Positions 14,179 to 15,655 of a DNA stretch of 15,655 nucleotides are shown here, piece by piece. The notes beneath the pieces are model-generated. The model was not told the origin of the DNA. It saw nothing but the letters and a program-made list of their open reading frames with translations, and did not search any database. Position 1 is the stretch's first letter; each line of letters starts with the position of its first letter. Source of the DNA: Candidatus Dadabacteria bacterium RIFCSPHIGHO2_12_FULL_53_21 (lineage in GTDB: Bacteria > Desulfobacterota_D > UBA1144 > Nemesobacterales > UBA2774); contig MFCJ01000108.1 in the NCBI GenBank assembly GCA_001775255.1, positions 1,745-17,399 on the forward strand, given 5' to 3'. A program made the translations under genes and the position numbers.

Positions 14179-14451
14179 TACATGCGAATTGCTGGTGGGG
14201 TTGTCGATCGTTTTGCTTTCTTCCGCCGGGGCGGCCGCTTCGTCCCCGGCCTTTTCTGGGTCCTTAGCCGTGCGGGCTTCTTTTTCGTCCATCTCGAACT
14301 GTATTGAGTCCTTGAGCTCGTTCTTGGCCCTCTCGAGCTCGCGCATTCCCCTGCCGAGAGATTTAGCGAGCTTAGGTATCTCGTTAGGCCCCAGCACTAG
14401 CAGCGCGATGAGGAGTATTATTAATATTTCGCTCGTTCCTATTCCGAACAT
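14176..14451 (-). CDS. TatA/TatB-family twin-arginine translocase subunit
   Basis: This is a 91-residue component of the system that exports folded proteins. An N-terminal helix (about 5-20, IGTSEILIILLIALLV) is followed by the hinge LGP (20-22), an amphipathic helix (NEIPKLAKSLGRGMRELERA, 23-42) and an acidic, Ala/Lys/Glu-rich tail (50-91). Residues Glu8 and LGP at the hinge are closer to TatB, while the short length is closer to TatA; a bifunctional role is possible. It could serve the Tat-signal Rieske protein at 7154-7663. No tatC is in the window. The gene meets the Omp85 gene stop to stop. A TATAAT-like -10 (14491-14486 on this strand) lies upstream without a matching -35; GGCGGGG before the ATG is a modest ribosome site. 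Confidence 0.92.
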   Translation of the reverse strand: MFGIGTSEILIILLIALLVLGPNEIPKLAKSLGRGMRELERAKNELKDSIQFEMDEKEARTAKDPEKAGDEAAAPAEESKTIDNPTSNSHV

Positions 14452-14535
14452 GACCCCGCCTGACCGGCATGAGAAAGGCTACCTCATTATAACCGTATGT
14501 TCAACAACCCCCCCGACACCCGGTCCCGGGATTTA

Positions 14536-14544
14536 TGCTACAAT
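14536..14544 (+). promoter_or_regulatory. Candidate extended -10 promoter for the MDR gene
   Basis: TGCTACAAT combines a TG at the extended -10 position with TACAAT (five of six consensus bases). No good -35 hexamer lies 16-18 bases upstream, as is common for extended -10 promoters. The expected start near 14551 gives a leader of about 60 bases. Confidence 0.4.
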
Positions 14545-14610
14545 TATTCACTGCTTGAAGTAAAATGAATCTGAGAATAATAAAATAGCTGCACACAGAG
14601 GAGTATGATT

Positions 14611-15606
14611 ATGAAAGCGATCCGGTATCACGAGTTCGGAGAAGTGGATGTGCTCAAGTACGAAGACGTGCCCGAGCCTGAGCTCGGGGACGATGAAGTC
14701 CTCGTAAGGGTGAAAGCCGCGTCTTTAAACCATCTCGACTTGAGACTCAGGTCCGGCAAATCGCCACGCCCCGTCGACCTCCCGCACATAGGCGGTGTCG
14801 ATATCGCGGGCGATGTGGAGAGGACCGGCAAGAACGTAAAGGACCTCGCACCCGGAACGCGCGTAGTCATAGACCCGACCGTGAAGACCCCGAAAGGTCC
14901 CATGGTAATCGGAGTCAATTTCTACGGGGGTTTTGCCGAGTATGTGAAAGTCCCCGCGCCAAACGCGGTCCCGATACCCGACGAGGTGTCATATGACGAC
15001 GCATCGGCGCTCCCTATATGCTACGTGACAGCGTGGTACGGACTCTTCGACAGGGGCGGGATGCGGAGCGGAGAGACGGTGCTCGTCCACGCGGCCGGGA
15101 GCGGGACCGGGAGCGCCGCCGTCCAGATCGCGAAGGAGGGCGGAGCCTTCGTTATCGCGACCGCGGGGAGCGACGAAAAACTGGAGAAGGTGCGGAAGCT
15201 CGGCGCGGACGCCACGATCAACTACAACACGACCGATTTCTCGGAAGAGGTGAAGAAAATAACGGACAACAAGGGAGTGGACATGATTTTCGACCAGATA
15301 GGCGCATCCGTCTGGGAGAATAACCTCAAGTCGCTTAAGATGAAGGGGCGTCTCCTGCTTATCGGCGTAGTCGGCGGGGGGCAGACTACGTTCAATTTCG
15401 GCCCGGTTATCGTGAAGGACCTGTCTGTACTCGGAGTCACGGTGTTTAACGCCCCGAGGGCTAACCTTATAAACGTCATTAACCTCGTTTCGCTCGGGAG
15501 GCTCTCGCCTGTGATAGACAAGAGGTTCCCGCTATCCGAGGCGGCCGCGGCTCAGAAGATGCTCGAGGACAGGAGCCAGTTCGGAAAGGTGATATTGAAC
15601 CCGTGA
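14611..15606 (+). CDS. Zinc-independent medium-chain dehydrogenase/reductase (quinone oxidoreductase-like)
   Basis: This is a 331-residue NAD(P)H-dependent oxidoreductase, probably reducing quinones or activated C=C or carbonyl bonds. I chose ATG 14611 over 14605 because AGAGGAG (14597-14603) is seven bases away from the former but only one base from the latter. The N-terminal GroES-like domain (MKAIRYHEFGEVDVLKYEDV; AASLNHLDLRLRSG) lacks the Cys and GHE residues for catalytic zinc and the four-Cys structural-zinc loop of alcohol dehydrogenases. The Rossmann domain has LVHAAGSGTGSAAVQIAK (158-175) and VVGGGQTTFNFGPVI. The family's RxxF-like end FGKVILNP closes the protein. No substrate can be named. 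It is the last gene in the window and may start a transcript of its own. Confidence 0.9.
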   Translation: MKAIRYHEFGEVDVLKYEDVPEPELGDDEVLVRVKAASLNHLDLRLRSGKSPRPVDLPHIGGVDIAGDVERTGKNVKDLAPGTRVVIDPTVKTPKGPMVIGVNFYGGFAEYVKVPAPNAVPIPDEVSYDDASALPICYVTAWYGLFDRGGMRSGETVLVHAAGSGTGSAAVQIAKEGGAFVIATAGSDEKLEKVRKLGADATINYNTTDFSEEVKKITDNKGVDMIFDQIGASVWENNLKSLKMKGRLLLIGVVGGGQTTFNFGPVIVKDLSVLGVTVFNAPRANLINVINLVSLGRLSPVIDKRFPLSEAAAAQKMLEDRSQFGKVILNP

Positions 15607-15655
15607 GGCCCGGTCTGTATACGTAATAAAGAGACGCGTACTGAATAGATACATC

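Noticed and set aside
1..15655. CRISPR arrays, tRNA, rRNA, insertion sequences, prophage
   Set aside because: No repeat-spacer pattern, cloverleaf-like sequence, transposase frame or terminal inverted repeat was seen on either strand.

Overview
The window is dense bacterial DNA (moderately high GC by eye, with heavy use of ATA for Ile and AGG for Arg). It looks like a Gram-negative (two-membrane) aerobe: there is an Omp85-type outer-membrane assembly protein, a Do-like periplasmic protease, a Tat component and a haem-copper terminal oxidase. The lineage cannot be fixed from sequence alone. An uncultivated, deltaproteobacteria-like group is a guess.

Left part (1-4176, stress and envelope). 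A flavoprotein oxidoreductase runs off the left edge on the minus strand. A 347-base gap follows, holding what looks like a decayed small gene. Next is a minus-strand ECF sigma factor / RskA-like anti-sigma pair whose stop and start codons abut. Across a 377-base spacer, a Do/HtrA-type serine protease is transcribed divergently.

Middle (4390-12080, respiration). A type II NADH dehydrogenase on the plus strand meets head-on an eight-megabase-free, tightly packed minus-strand operon of seven genes. In transcription order these are COX2 fused to cytochrome c, COX1, a short COX3, a CtaG-like copper assembly protein, a two-helix subunit-IV-like protein, a Tat-exported Rieske protein, and cytochrome b with a C-terminal cytochrome c domain. 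NADH oxidation, quinol oxidation and O2 reduction are therefore encoded side by side, with covalently attached cytochromes c on both the bc complex and the oxidase. The operon is preceded by a perfect-consensus sigma70 promoter (TTGACA, 18 bases, TATAAT) and a phased triple repeat in the spacer it shares with the next gene.

Right part (12316-15655). A three-POTRA Omp85/TamA-like protein is on the plus strand. A TatA/B-like gene on the minus strand meets it head-on, and a zinc-free medium-chain quinone oxidoreductase-like gene follows on the plus strand.

The oddest shared detail is that both convergent gene junctions (5701-5706 and 14173-14178) are the same hexamer, TGATCA, in which the two stop codons sit back to back with no bases between. 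No CRISPR array, tRNA, rRNA, IS element or phage gene was seen. Most of the window is well-understood respiratory and envelope machinery; the novel points are architectural and regulatory.
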